Source of the DNA: Perkinsus olseni
Lineage: Eukaryota > Perkinsozoa > Perkinsida
Direction: 5' to 3'
Length of the DNA stretch: 64,000 bases
NCBI GenBank assembly: GCA_013115125.1
Contig: JABANN010000015.1
Span: 62,001-126,000, forward strand
Shown: positions 53,346 through 64,000 of the stretch, piece by piece
Position numbering within the stretch: the stretch's first letter is position 1
How the letters are laid out: every line of letters begins with the position of its first letter
The notes under the pieces: model-generated
What the model was told of the DNA's origin: nothing
Databases searched by the model: none
What the model saw: only the letters and a program-made list of their open reading frames with translations
Made by a program: the position numbers and the translations under genes

Positions 53346-54327
53346 ATGGTACTGACGCCTGATGGAGGCGGCGATTGGTGTCCTCCCCTCGAGGCAGGGG
53401 CAGGAGATTTGAAGCATTCCTCGCAGTTCTTCTTTCATCGGCAGAATAGTTCCTCGTCACGTCCTGTGATCATACTGCTGTTTGCTGTATTTGCTCTGCG
53501 GTTACTGCCCAGCCCAGTGGGCGCTGAGGATATACACCCCAGCGAGCCTGGAGTGTGTAGCCCGAAGCGAGCTAGAAGCGGATCTGCCAGGCACGCATGG
53601 CTCGACGGGTGAGCGGGGGGCTATCGTAAAAACCGCGAGACGAATGGCTCACGAGTAGCTCGTTTGCTGATAAACAGCCTGCTCTTATAAGCTGCGGCAC
53701 TGTTCTACATTCCGAGCCGTGAGTGGATCCGACACACTTACGATGTACCTCGTTAATCACAGATACTACTCGTGTCGGGGTCTCGCATACGAGAATATCT
53801 CTGCCACCTACGCGGTGTCCGAGCGGGGTTCCTGCGCGGACACCTGCAGTAGCGAGATGGCGCTAGTGAACCATATCTGCACGAGACCACAGTAAGGCTT
53901 ACATTTTTCGCGTTGGAGTGTAGCTTTCGCCCGGCCAAGTGTATCGAAATCTGGTGGATTTTGATTTCGAGTCCAATAACGAGTGACCTCCACACGGTAT
54001 CGCGCACCTCGTGACTTGAAGTCCCCAGCAGCTCATGCGAGAAAGAGCAAGACAGTAGGCTTTCGGTGTCAGGAAATTGTACGAGACAACGTCCGTTCTC
54101 GAGATCGATGTCCTACAGCAATACCAGCCGGAATGGTGCCGGGACCCAATAGAGCTCGAACGATCGTAGGTCCCTCTGCCCTCGATTCCATGGGGCAAAT
54201 ACTTCTGATGCTCAGCCTTGCCGATCTGCAAGTGAAGCTCGCCGTTACGTTCGGTATTCCAGTGGGGGAAGTGAGGGCGGCGATCCACATGGTCGATGGG
54301 AACCCGACTGTCCTACAGCGTGAGTGA
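53346..54327 (+). CDS. Signal-peptide exon and possible N-terminal part of a secreted protein
   Basis: The frame from the ATG contains the clear signal peptide VIILLFAVFALRLLPSPVGA followed by EDIHPSEPGVCSPKRARSG. Further plus-strand pieces read YYSCRGLAYENISATYAVSE with RGSCADTCSSEMALVNHIC, a Cys-rich PAN-like segment, and later SMGQILLMLSLADLQVKLAV, FGIPVGEVRAAIHMVDGNP. This may be the N-terminus of the large RCC1/EGF membrane protein downstream, with the second tRNA in an intron on the opposite strand, or a separate partial relative of it. I could not link the exons through 54330-55270. Confidence 0.4.
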
Positions 54328-54500
54328 CTGTCTACGATCCCGAAAAGCATTCTACTCCATCATGCATTCAACGCTTGCCTCAGTATAGGGGGCCTTGCGA
54401 ATATTCAGAGGGGTTCGCTCCCCTTCGCGGAGCATACCGTAGTCTACGAATGCTCAAGGTCCTTGAGTCAGGGAGCAAAATCTGATCTTTTTCACCGGAA

Positions 54501-54572
54501 AGGTTCTACCGGGATTTGAACCCAGATCGCCAGATTCAGAGTCTGAAGTGCTAACCGTTACACCATAAAACC
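54501..54572 (-). tRNA. tRNA-Gln(CUG), second copy
   Basis: Same length and anticodon (CTG) as the copy about 1.25 kb away. The differences all fall in stems: the acceptor has GGTTTTA against TAGAACC (one G-U), and the anticodon stem TCAGA/TCTGG has one U-G at its base plus one A-U to C-G switch. T-arm and D-arm are identical. It still folds and is probably functional. Confidence 0.93.
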
Positions 54573-54774
54573 GGCTGAACTATCTTCTCTCAACACCATT
54601 CTGCTACGATTTTGCTGTTCGCAAGGGCTCACTTTCTCAGAGGAGCATCCATGGGGATCTTACTTGCGGATCGACTGGGGAGACACTACCAACCCTGGAA
54701 CGGGAAATCGCCTACTTCAGTCAAACGGACAGGCGGCAGGTAGCCGGCTCGAGTCGAGGCGCGCGACGGCGCGA

Positions 54775-55131
54775 CTAGCATGATCCCTCCGGTCGGGCTC
54801 CCGACAATTTCATCTGGCGATTAGTTCCTACCGAATCCTTGCGAAAGTCAATCTTGCCGAAACTGTCTCTGCGGGATAACTGGGGTTGCGCAGTAACGGC
54901 AACCATGGAGCTCAAATGCTGGGGTACACGGAACGAGTAAGTGCCTTCACCGATCTCCTCTCCGTTAATTCGCAGCAGGTACGGACAGCTACGCTCCGGC
55001 GGTACCGGTGTGAACGTCAAATCCCACGCCTCTAGCGTTAAGGCAGTAGACCTCGGTGAGTTGCGATAGCGGTTTTCTTGAGAGGGACTGCCGGTGGTTT
55101 TAGGTCGCAAGCCTGGCGTTGATCCCGTCAC
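54775..55131 (-). CDS. Unassigned coding-like frame
   Basis: Not recognised. The minus strand reads LTLEAWDLTFTPVPPERSCP, YLLRINGEEIGEGTYSFRVP, QHLSSMVAVTAQPQLSRRDS and ends KLSGARPEGSC and stop. The alternation of strands suggests a beta-rich domain. There is no clear start in frame, and it lies on the opposite strand inside the span of the secreted/transmembrane coding, so it may be a small nested gene or chance. Confidence 0.27.
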   Translation of the reverse strand: MTGSTPGLRPKTTGSPSQENRYRNSPRSTALTLEAWDLTFTPVPPERSCPYLLRINGEEIGEGTYSFRVPQHLSSMVAVTAQPQLSRRDSFGKIDFRKDSVGTNRQMKLSGARPEGSC

Positions 55132-55269
55132 TGGTAACGTCAGCTTTGCGAGCCTGCCCGAATCCTATTGTCCAACAGAGGCACGGTAAAAGATTTCTCT
55201 GAGTTGCCGTTGCTTGTCTCACGAGCTGGACCATCATAGCTGCCGCGAGGCCTCCCTGCCTCAGATACG

Positions 55270-58200
55270 GCAGCTACTCCTCGTTGGCCCATGCAACAGC
55301 CGAATGTGCAGAGGATTCTGCTTGCTCTGGGGTCTATGACCTCGACTGTGATGGTGAAGGTCCATTCTTCAAGTGCCGTTTGGGGAGCATTGCCGAGGTG
55401 AGATTGCCTCAGTCTCTCATTCCCTCCATCGATCGTCCACCTGTAGGGCTCCTCCAGCGCCTCCTGTGTTCACATCAAGGGTTACAGCTCCCGAATGGAC
55501 CTTGCGCCCTGTGTGAACTGCGAGCAGTGTGGCATTCAGCGGGCGAGGCTCTCCGGTACCACTGGTAAGTCTGTATCAATCCCTCACCGTCTGTATATCC
55601 CCCTGTGCACTCAGGGTACGGCTGCCTGGCTGCATGCCAGCGAGATTCCTCCTGCGGTGCCGTCAGTATCCGCCTGAGTGATGGTGCATGCTTCAGTACA
55701 TCCAGTAAGTGCGATCACTCTCTCCCTTCCCTCTTTGATGATCAATCTTAGGTCCCGACTTCACCACTTGCACCAACGAGCGGTCGGACTACATAGCCTT
55801 CCTCAAAGTGACTTCGCCCAGCTCCCTGAGGACGGTGAAGCCGACCCTTTCCCCAGCGGCCGAGTGTAGCGGTGCAATCGACTCTGCATCAGACTATGAT
55901 GAGACAACGTGAGGACAACCTTATCGGCATTGTTCTCCTCCAGTTTGAGAGCTTGGAGAGAGCGTCATCTAATACGCCATGGCTTGTCTCAGATACTGGG
56001 ACGTTGACGTAACCGTGGGGACTCATTGCACCGCTTGGGTCGACCTCGGTCGTCCTACCATCACCTCCGAGGTGCGTCTCCTTCCTGTCCAGCTGCCATC
56101 CACCTCTCCTAGGTCTTCGTAGCGATCGCCGCCTCGGACGTAGCAGCCATCGGTGCCACCTTGGACGTCACCCCCTGTCCGACTCTATCGAGGTGCTCGG
56201 CCGAGAGGACCTTCTCCTGCCCACTATCCTCCCATTCCGTGGCCAGTTGGCAAGGAGCGTAGGACGACTCCCGTCCCCGGCCCGTGATTGTGCTGCCAGA
56301 TCCACGGCCATCGTCACCTGTTCCCTCCGCACCCAGGGCGCTCCCGTCGCCTATCGTCATTACCAAATGAAGTTCTCCAGCGGCATTCAAGTGCACGAGG
56401 TCTCTCTACGGGTAAGCTCTCCGCTCCCCTACGGTCACCCCATCTCCCCTCCCCTCAGACCATCGACTCCCCCCAGCCCCTGGCCGTGACGAGCGTTAGC
56501 ACCGGAAGCGATCACGTCTGCGTTACCCTCGGTGGCGCCCCCGACGTCGAAGGTGGTCTGTGATGCTGCTCCCTCGGTCCACTGTTCTGCTCCCAGGTGG
56601 TCTCAAGTGCTGGGGTCGATCGGACGACCTGCAGGCAGGCGGCCCTGTAGGGGAGGGGTGGTCGAAGTCGTCGGCGACGGGAGACCAGCTGCCGTAGGAC
56701 TGATGGAGACCGAGTCTTGTTGAGCGTGATAATCGTCAGACTCCTCGCGACTGGGGTCCGGCAAGTGGTCACTGGCCTCGTCACCGACTGCATCCTCACG
56801 GCTGAGCGCCAAGTGCGGTGCTGGGGGAGCAACAAGGACGGGGTGAGGCGTATGGTGCAGGGTGCCGGGATCGAACCCGATACCTTCTCTGGTGCAGGCA
56901 CTTGGTCTAGGGATGTCCTACCTGTCTAGAGGGCTCGAAGAGGCCTCTCCTGTAGCTCTGGGAACCTCAGGGCTCTCCGTCGAGCAGATCGCGGGGGCAT
57001 ACTACCACTTCTGCGCCGTCCTAGGTGAGGAGGGTCGCGTACTGGCGAGAAGAGGTCGCTGAACCTAATGGCCATTGCCCTGAACCATACCATCTATCCC
57101 CCACTTTTCCTCAGATGATGCCCTTGGGCGTGACCTTGTTAAGTGCTGGGGCTTCAACAACTACGGCCAGCTAGGCTTGGGGGACGTCCTGTCCCGAGGG
57201 AAGCACCATTCGCACATGGGTGAGGAGCACGGCCGTCCACAACCGTCAACGCAATTTCTCAGGAGATAACCTCCCACCAGCCGCCCTCATCTCGAGACAA
57301 GTGGCCGACATCTGCACTGGAATGACCTTCACCTGCGTCCTCGGCACCGAGGGGGTCCTCGAGTGCGCCGGATACATCCCTGGGGTCTACGAGAACAGTA
57401 GGGATGACCGCCGGGGGCAGCTCACCGTCGGCAGGCGTCACCTTTAGATGCCTACCAAACCGTCCCGCCGCTGCCCGCTAGCGGGGTCACTCACATGTGC
57501 TGCGGCCGAGACTTCATCTGTGCTCTCCACGACGAGAACCAATTGAGCTGTGCTGGCAGCGACGCCAACGGCCAGCTCGGAGCCGCTGCCTCCTCTGGTA
57601 AGGCCGTCCCGTTGAGAGTCTGTGCACGTCCTGGTGGTGACACAGATACCAACATCTTCACCTCCACACTGCCCGACGAAGTTACCACAGCCGAACTCAC
57701 CTGCGGAGAGGCTAATGCCTGCCTGGTAGGATCCAGCGGCCCGCGATTCTGTCGACATGTGGTTCCTTCAGACGGACGTCACCGGGCGTATCTTCTGCTG
57801 GGGCGACTCAGGAGAGAGTCGGGCAGGTCTTGGTACCGGTAGCGTTGGCACCGAGCGTCCTGTAGAGCTGGACCTCACCCACACCGACGGAGGCTTCTTC
57901 CTCACTGCTCATCATGCGTAGGCGTCTTCCCTGCCCACCCAATTTCGCGGCGCGTGACGGAGTTGATCCTGTGGCAGATTCAACAGAGCATGGCGAGCGG
58001 TGGGAGCATGTGGCGTCTTGTGGTATACCGACGACAGCTGCATGGACGAGATCAAGCCGCTCTACAGTAGGCTGACGGTCCGCAAGATCCGCTGACCTCG
58101 CGATCACAGGCACTCCCATCGACTCCTGCGAGGCCTACACAATGGCCGTGTTCCCCGATGCGGCGACAGTGCGGTGCTTCCGGGTCGTTGGTGGTAAGTT

Positions 58201-61200
58201 CGTTGTTGTCGTCGTTGTTGGACCACAGACTGCTTCAGATGGGCCGTCGTCGGGCTGGGTCGGCATCGAGCGTTTTGATGGTCTGAAGTTCACACCAGTA
58301 CACGAGGTCGCTGTTGCCCTCCCCGAGGACAGCTTTCGGGTCAATCCAGTATGCTCAGCCTACCAAGATCTCCCGTCACTATGTGCCTGTCGTTCAGCTC
58401 CCCAATAGGGTCTCCAACTACGAGAATCTCTGCGACCCTGAGGGGTCAGGGTGGAGCTCTGTCGAATGCTCCAGCGGTGAGTACAGGAGGGGCGACCGCG
58501 GCCTTGGTAGGGCTGCCCGCAGGTACCTGCCACTACGGCCAGTGCGTGTGCCACCGAGGCTTCGAGGGCTCGGATTGCAGCTCACTCAATATACGGGTGG
58601 GGATGACCTCCCTGCATCAAAGCCTCTGCTACTGCCGTCGATCAGGTTCCAGCCACCCCGAGTCCGCAAGCTCCCTCTGGGGGTCCTGATGCCGCCTCGG
58701 ACGGATGTGGGGCTGAGACGTCGTGCGGAGACCACGGCACTTGCCAAAGTAAGCTCACTCCGATCAACACCTCAACGCCATGGTGTTGCCGTAGGTGTGG
58801 GGGGCTCCCAGGTCTGCGTGTGCGACGAGGGCGTCATCGGCGCCAACTGTGAGAGGGAGTGCGGCATCGATCCGTAGGGCAGCACCGTCATCCTGCCTAG
58901 CAGCTGTACCCCACCCAGATACGTCCATCGAGACTGCCTGGAGCGCGCGGGGACGCCAGTGGACGCCTCGCTTGCACGGCCAGCTAGCCCGGCCAACGTC
59001 ACCACCTGCGAGTGCGACGAGGACTGGACCTTCAGAGGTGCCCCATCTCCCTCCTAGACTGCTGCCGGGATCCTGTGTCCAAGTAGGTGCCCGCTGCTCT
59101 ACCAGAAGCAATCGAGGTTGCTGCAAGTTCTCAGAGGACCCAGCAGTACGTCTGTCGATCTCCTCGCTGATCCAAGCTGCCCTCGCCGTTCAGGACCGAC
59201 CGTGGTGCAAATGCAAGGGGGTGGCGGTCTGGCACGACGACTTCTTCGAGGCCGACACGTGGCAGTTCTGCGGCATCGGCTGGAAGTGCTGGCCCAATAG
59301 TGGCGTGTCCGGTACCTTCCTACGGTCACTCCCCCTGGTCTAGCAGGTTGCTGTAGATAACAATCATGAAAGTCGGACCCTGCCCTCCTTGGATGAGTGC
59401 AAACTCTTTTGCCTCAATTTCGGGGCGTGTGAGAATATTGAGTAAGAGGCTGGGGTTTCGAGGCCCGGCATGGTGATGGCAGCCGATGGCAGATACGACA
59501 GTCGTACAGGCCTGTGCAACTTGTCCGTCATGAAGAAGGAGATCACTGGGTGGAACAACGGTGATGAGAGCGACTTCGTGAGTCGAACTCTGCCGCTGCT
59601 GGGCCCCTATTTGTCATCTCCATCTGGCCCAGATACTCTGCGAGCCCGTCAGTGACCTCTGCCACGCGGTAGACTGCGGGCTGCATGGCCGATGTACCGT
59701 CGAGGATGGCGGTAGAGTCGGCTGTGAGTGCACGGACGGCTACAGCGGTGCCTGGTGTGATGTGCCTCCTCCCGACGACCCTTGCCAGTTCCGTCGATGT
59801 AAGGCAGGCAGCTGGTGATGATGATCAGCTCCCCGGCCCTCCATCATTATACAGGTCCTGAGCACGGCATGTGCGCTGTGGCAGCGGCAGCAGCGTCGGG
59901 AACTGTTGGCCTCTCTCGCGAGGAGTGGATACTCGCCGTTACCACATGTCAGTTCCCTCTGCCGGCATTGTTCTTGCCAAGCCCGCTTGTTCGCCAGGCA
60001 CTTGTGACGTGGGTTGGGAGGACGGCTCCCCTGCAGAAGCGCAGTGTTCCCGCCATATCCACCTTGACGTGAGTTCTACTGTCCCTCTCCACCGCTACGC
60101 TGCTGCCTCCTTAGGTCACCGTGGTAGTCGGTATACCAGTGGTAGGAGCCATCACCAAAATGGCCGCGGCTGTCACGCTTTTGAGGAGGTGAGACTGAGG
60201 GTCTCTCTCGGTTCGCATCTTCCGACTCTGTCTTTGGCCAGCATAACCCTGGCACTACAATCTGCGGCTCCGTTCCTCCGCCTGAAGCTCAACGACGTCG
60301 ACGCTATCACCAATGGCCCGACTATAGTGACCCTCACAGTGAGCCCTCTCGACAGCGCATCTTTCTTTCCATCATTGCCATTGGTCACAGGTCCTCGCGC
60401 CTCCTGATGATGGCTACTACTCTGAGGAAATGGTCAACCTTATTGATGCGGCTCTCTCTGATGCGAGCGGTTTCTTGCGTGAGTCCTCTCTCGCCTCGTT
60501 CACAACGATCTCGGGCCGCGGGCATTCGCTCGGCTCAGGTACGCAGTCACCGCTGGCTGGTATCACAGACCAACATAGTGGAAGATTCACCCTCGATATG
60601 GTAGCCTTGCGGCCCCTCTTTAACTCTCATCCTCGGGATCTTTCAGGTCTCAGCGGTGCCGGTCTCGATGGCCACTGCAAGTATTGCCACCAAGCACATC
60701 TTGTTAAGCATAGTCGTTCAGACTGACCGCCTCACTGCGAATGAGATGGCTCTGGTTCTACGGTCCAAGGGAGGTCAGCCCATCAGATAATCTCTGTTCC
60801 AGCATAGCTTTGATGCTCCCGATAGGTATCGCTGCCGTACTGGCGACCAACGCCGGAGACACCGTTATTAAGGAACGCTACAGCAGCCGAAGCGCACGGT
60901 GAGAAGCTCCCTTCCTAGCTGGCTCCAGCTGGTCGCCTGAATGATACAGATCCTCGCCTGAGTTTACGATCGTCGAGAGTGAAGGCTTCCTCTCCAGTGC
61001 TAGCCCAGTGGTATCTGCCTCCACTATAACAGTCGCACCGGTGTGGTGGGAGGCGCAGGAACAGCAAGGCAACGTCACTACGGACGGTGAGTGGTCCGCC
61101 GCGAAAAGGATTGCTGCCATGGTGGTCTCAGGTCCCGAGGTGTCTCCCGGAGAGACCTCTTCCCTTCTGCCAATCTTAGCGTGTGCCGTTTCCGGGTTCG

Positions 61201-62315
61201 TATTGGTAGTGGCAGTCGGCGGCATTTGGCTGTGGAAACGCGACCGCGCGAAACGCTTGGCATCTATTGTTGCGGAAGAGGTAGATCGCTGAGTAGGTCT
61301 CATCGTCATCGTCACCTTCCAGGATCCGATTGTGTTCGCCCGAGGCTCGACGGTGCGAAGCAAACCCCAGGTGTATCCGTCAGAGGCCCCGGATAGCGGT
61401 AAAGCATCAACCCCGGTGACCCCTGAGGGTGGAACGGCTGGGAGCCCCTTCGACAACACAGCAAGTGAGAAGGACGTCAAAGCCTTGTGTCGAGGAGGCG
61501 CGAAACAGGTACATCAGACGACCCGATGGCCAACTCCTTCACATCGCATGGGAGCAAGTACAGATATACCGTGCACGGGGACCCTTCCTCACGGTGGGTT
61601 GCCGAAGTGTTTGCCCTGAGCTGGTCGCACTCACGCCTCCATTGTAGCTCCTCACAGAACCGCAGCAGCCGGCGCAGAACAGAGGGTGCTCGGGCATCCA
61701 GGCTGAAAGCACCAACGCTGGGCGAGAGTCGATGGGTATGCCACCATTCGTGGCAAAGATGTGCACTGTCTCTCACACCCACTCTGACTTCTATCGAGCA
61801 GGTTCGTCCCCATGGTGGTGAAGGGGGACCGTCAAGACCAGAACAGCGGAAGAGCCACATGTGGTCGGTAGACGATGGTGAGAGAAAGCCACAGCTAGAG
61901 CAGGACGACCGGAACCGTCCTGTATTAGGTACGGGCGATCTGGCCATACCTGACACGATCAATCCGAAGAGGCGTCCCTCATTGATCGCTCCTGGGAAAG
62001 ACCCGGTCGCCGAGGTCAGACCGCTCACCTCACGTCCGCTGCGACGGCGAAGCTTGCCTTTGGCGCAGGTCAAAGAAGACATCCTTGAGTGGACGCACTG
62101 TCATCTCGATGCTGTGGATGTTGACGCGAGAAGGAAGGCATTCCGACAACTACAGGTGAATGCCTCGTCAAATGTTACACCACCGAATCAGATCACTTTC
62201 CTAGGCGCTGTGGCATCCGGACAAGTTCGATGACGATCCGTCTAAGGCGGCTGTGACAGTGGTCTTTCAGTACCTGCAGTCTTTGAAGCAAATGTTCACT
62301 TCCGATAAAGAATGA
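55270..62315 (+). CDS. Transmembrane protein: PAN-like, RCC1 and EGF units outside, HPDK J-like domain inside
   Basis: A large multi-exon gene. First come Cys-rich PAN/apple-like exons (CAEDSACSGVYDLDCDG; YGCLAACQRDSSCGAVSI). RCC1-type repeats follow: GGLKCWGRSDD, VRCWGSNKDG joined to ALGLGMSYLSRG, LVKCWGFNNYGQLGLGD, LSCAGSDANGQLG, IFCWGDSGESRAGLGTGS. Then EGF-like units: CHYGQCVCHRGFEGSDCSS, VCVCDEGVIGANCERECG, CGLHGRCTVEDGGRVGCECT then DGYSGAWC. A linker leads to a single span, LLPILACAVSGFVLVVAVGG then IWLWKRDRAKR. The cytosolic tail runs through in-frame splices (EE to DPIVFARG; AKQ to YRYTVHGD) to a C-terminal KAFRQLQ joined to ALWHPDKFDDDPSKAAVTVV, FQYLQSLKQMF, a degenerate J-domain with HPDK. 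No kinase is seen. The N-terminal signal is probably about 1.8 kb upstream. Confidence 0.68.
56843..56897 (+). other. Confirmed intron made of a tRNA T-arm-like sequence
   Basis: This 55-nt intron (GTGAGG..GTGCAG) splits an RCC1 repeat exactly in phase 0, joining GSNKDG to ALGLG. Inside is GCCGGGATCGAACCCGATAC, the reverse complement of a perfect tRNA T-arm with stem and loop TCGGGTTCGATCCCGG. Confidence 0.8.
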
Positions 62316-62411
62316 CCCTCGTACAGTTGCTTGCTCGTTCCTCTCGGCTTTGGCCACGATTGTTCATGTCATATTTGCATGTTAGCGGCTTCCCGCGTTC
62401 TTGTCGCCCTA

Positions 62412-63681
62412 ATGGCTCCAAATAAGAGTTTTGTTCTCTCTATCGGGAGTGGAGAGAAAAGACTCAGCAAATGGACGCGAATTAACGAAGAATTGAGGAT
62501 AGCCTGGTCTCCGTTGCGATGTTACCTTCCGCGTCCTCACAACGCCTGGAATCAAGCTCGACGTTCACCAGGGACGAAGAGATTGCCAATCTTGTCCGAA
62601 CGTAACAGCCTCACCGCGCCATAAGCCACGATTCTGTTGGGTGTTGTAGCTACCAAGAACAACTCGCGGAGATCGCCGCGGCCAACAGTACACTCGTTGA
62701 TGATAAGGAAAGACTGGCTATACTGCTCGAGCCGTACATGGACGCTGAGGGCCGAATGAGGGTGGGGAGATGCTCACCTGCGTCCTTGTGTGTATCGAAG
62801 CGATGCAGTTACCAGATGGAGCGTCGAGTATTGACCCCAACATAAGGATTCTCAAGGAGGGCCTCGACCTCCGCCTTCAAGAGTTCTGGGACAGTTTCCA
62901 ACGGCTACAGCAGATCGAAAGGTACAGGGCTTGTCGCTACTGGAGATCCGAGCATCGTTTCCCAGGCGGCTTTCGCGGAAGATAGACGAAACGGCGATGG
63001 AGTATCAGCACGCCATTTCTGACGTGTCCGGGCTTTGCGACAAAAGGGTGAGGTCTTTGCATCGGTCACTCGTCCAAGTTCTCTATGTATTCAGATATTG
63101 AAGCGCCTTCGAGAGCAGCAACGCCAAATAACCTTACAACAAGTTGAAAACGATCAGCTGCGCTTCGAGAGGGACACGTTGTACGACCGGCTAGCGTACA
63201 GAAGTGCCGCTCGAGGTGGTCTTTTCGCAGGAACTACGAGCTCCAACGTCTGCGGCAAATCCTACTGCGAGATCCCAACTTCAACGGTTCCCTCGATAAC
63301 GCCACACTATTCGAAGACCACAGTCGAGCGGTAAGGCAATATGCCTTTGGGACCCCCAGTGCAGCGCTCTCTCGCACGGTGAGGCTCATCACGCCAGGTT
63401 CGTGAGCAGCATCAGGATCTCAGAGACCAAATGAGGTCGCAGATGCCAGCTACGTTTCGTGAAAACGTGGAACGCGAGGGAGATGAGGTGAGCCTTAAAC
63501 AGCAACTGCTGCCTTGAGCATGTCATTCCGTCAGGCAGCGGGCGGTACTTCTGCCCAAGCGGTGACGAGCCCTTCTGCAGACTTGACGACAGTTATTCAG
63601 CCTGAGGGGGAGCTTCAAGGTCACTCGTCGTTTGAAACAATCATGAGCTACATAGGACTGGGCAGCGGAGGTGAGTTATAA
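62412..63681 (+). CDS. Coiled-coil protein
   Basis: The first exon reads MAPNKSFVLSIGSGEKRLSK, WTRINEELR. Later exons read YQEQLAEIAAANSTLVDDKE, RLAILLEPYMDAEGRM, DPNIRILKEGLDLRLQEFWD, SFQRLQQIER, ILKRLREQQRQITLQQVEND, QLRFERDTLYDRLAYRSA and HQDLRDQMRSQMPATFRENV. Heptad spacing is clear, so a coiled-coil structural protein (centrosomal or cytoskeletal type) is likely. The last exon reads SADLTTVIQPEGELQGHSSF, ETIMSYIGLGSGG and meets a stop; a GTGAGT donor right at that stop means the gene could continue. I see no supported gene in the remaining 300 nt of the window. Confidence 0.5.
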
Positions 63682-64000
63682 GTCCCTCGGAGATGCATGA
63701 GCGGACACTCAACGTTCAGGTGCGCCAGCCGCGCCCGTCAGACGCGTCTCGCAATTTCTGTGACGCAGGTCTCGCGCACGCATATGCGTCTTAGCATGAA
63801 CGGCTGTAGTATTTTACTAGCATCACGAGTGTCCCGCGTTGTAAAGAGTAGATGCAACACCGACAAGAGTAGCGAGTCGATCGATACACTTAACGGCGCA
63901 GCATCGTCGTATAGACTTAAAGGGCCTGAGCTACTCAATCCGACAAGAATAGCAGTCTTTGAGGGTGCAAACCGCCCGACCCTGAGTTGATTCACTAACA

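Noticed and set aside
56603-56812. Minus-strand frame inside the RCC1 region
   Set aside because: Antisense shadow of Gly/Asp-rich RCC1 exons.

Overview
The window is nuclear DNA of a compact protist genome. Genes lie on both strands, coding exons are short, and introns are mostly 35-175 nt with GT..AG ends. No bacterial operon, plasmid or phage structure was seen. The mix of an ESCRT-III Snf7 gene, U2AF35, a ubiquitin-L40 fusion, EF-hand K+ channels, a J-like tail with an HPDK motif of a kind I associate with dinoflagellates and perkinsids, and a large lineage-looking secreted repeat protein fits an alveolate, most probably a perkinsid (Perkinsus-like). That assignment is inference from gene content and intron style. 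Most long open frames are fragments of spliced genes or antisense shadows, so gene bounds below are outer limits and exon joins were made by eye.

Layout. 0-10 kb: a possible small secreted protein (+), an EDR2_C/DUF1336 lipid-binding-type protein (-), a DEAD-box RNA helicase with a transit-peptide-like start (-), and a RING-H2 protein (-). 9.6-17 kb: a palindrome cluster, two or three unassigned minus genes, the Snf7/CHMP4 gene (+, six or more exons) and a small basic protein (+). 17-23.6 kb: two tandem voltage-gated K+ channels with C-terminal EF-hands. 24-29.5 kb: unassigned low-complexity and coiled-coil proteins (+). 30.2-32.8 kb: an intronless 865-residue secreted protein with four copies of a repeat of about 200 residues (-). 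33.6-34.9 kb: U2AF35 (+). 36.7-44.8 kb: two adjacent minus-strand genes that combine a PB1 domain, a new-looking helical module and ZZ zinc fingers; the larger one appears to carry three helical-ZZ units after one PB1. 44.8-47.6 kb: small unassigned genes. 48.5-51.1 kb: a DeSI/PPPDE isopeptidase with a PUL-type helical C-terminus (+). 51.7-52.2 kb: ubiquitin-L40 (-). 53.2-54.6 kb: two tRNA-Gln(CUG) genes (-). 53.3-62.3 kb: secreted/transmembrane coding with PAN-like, RCC1 and EGF units, one membrane span and a cytosolic HPDK J-like end (+). 62.4-63.7 kb: a coiled-coil protein (+).

How they relate. Most genes look like independent single units. A loose ubiquitin/endolysosome theme is visible (RING-H2, DeSI-PUL, ubiquitin-L40, PB1-ZZ scaffolds, Snf7), but nothing shows co-regulation. 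The most interesting items are the PB1/helical/ZZ genes, the RCC1-EGF-TM-HPDK architecture, and a set of tRNA T-arm-like sequences, several inside confirmed introns, which could be tRNA-derived intron-forming elements.
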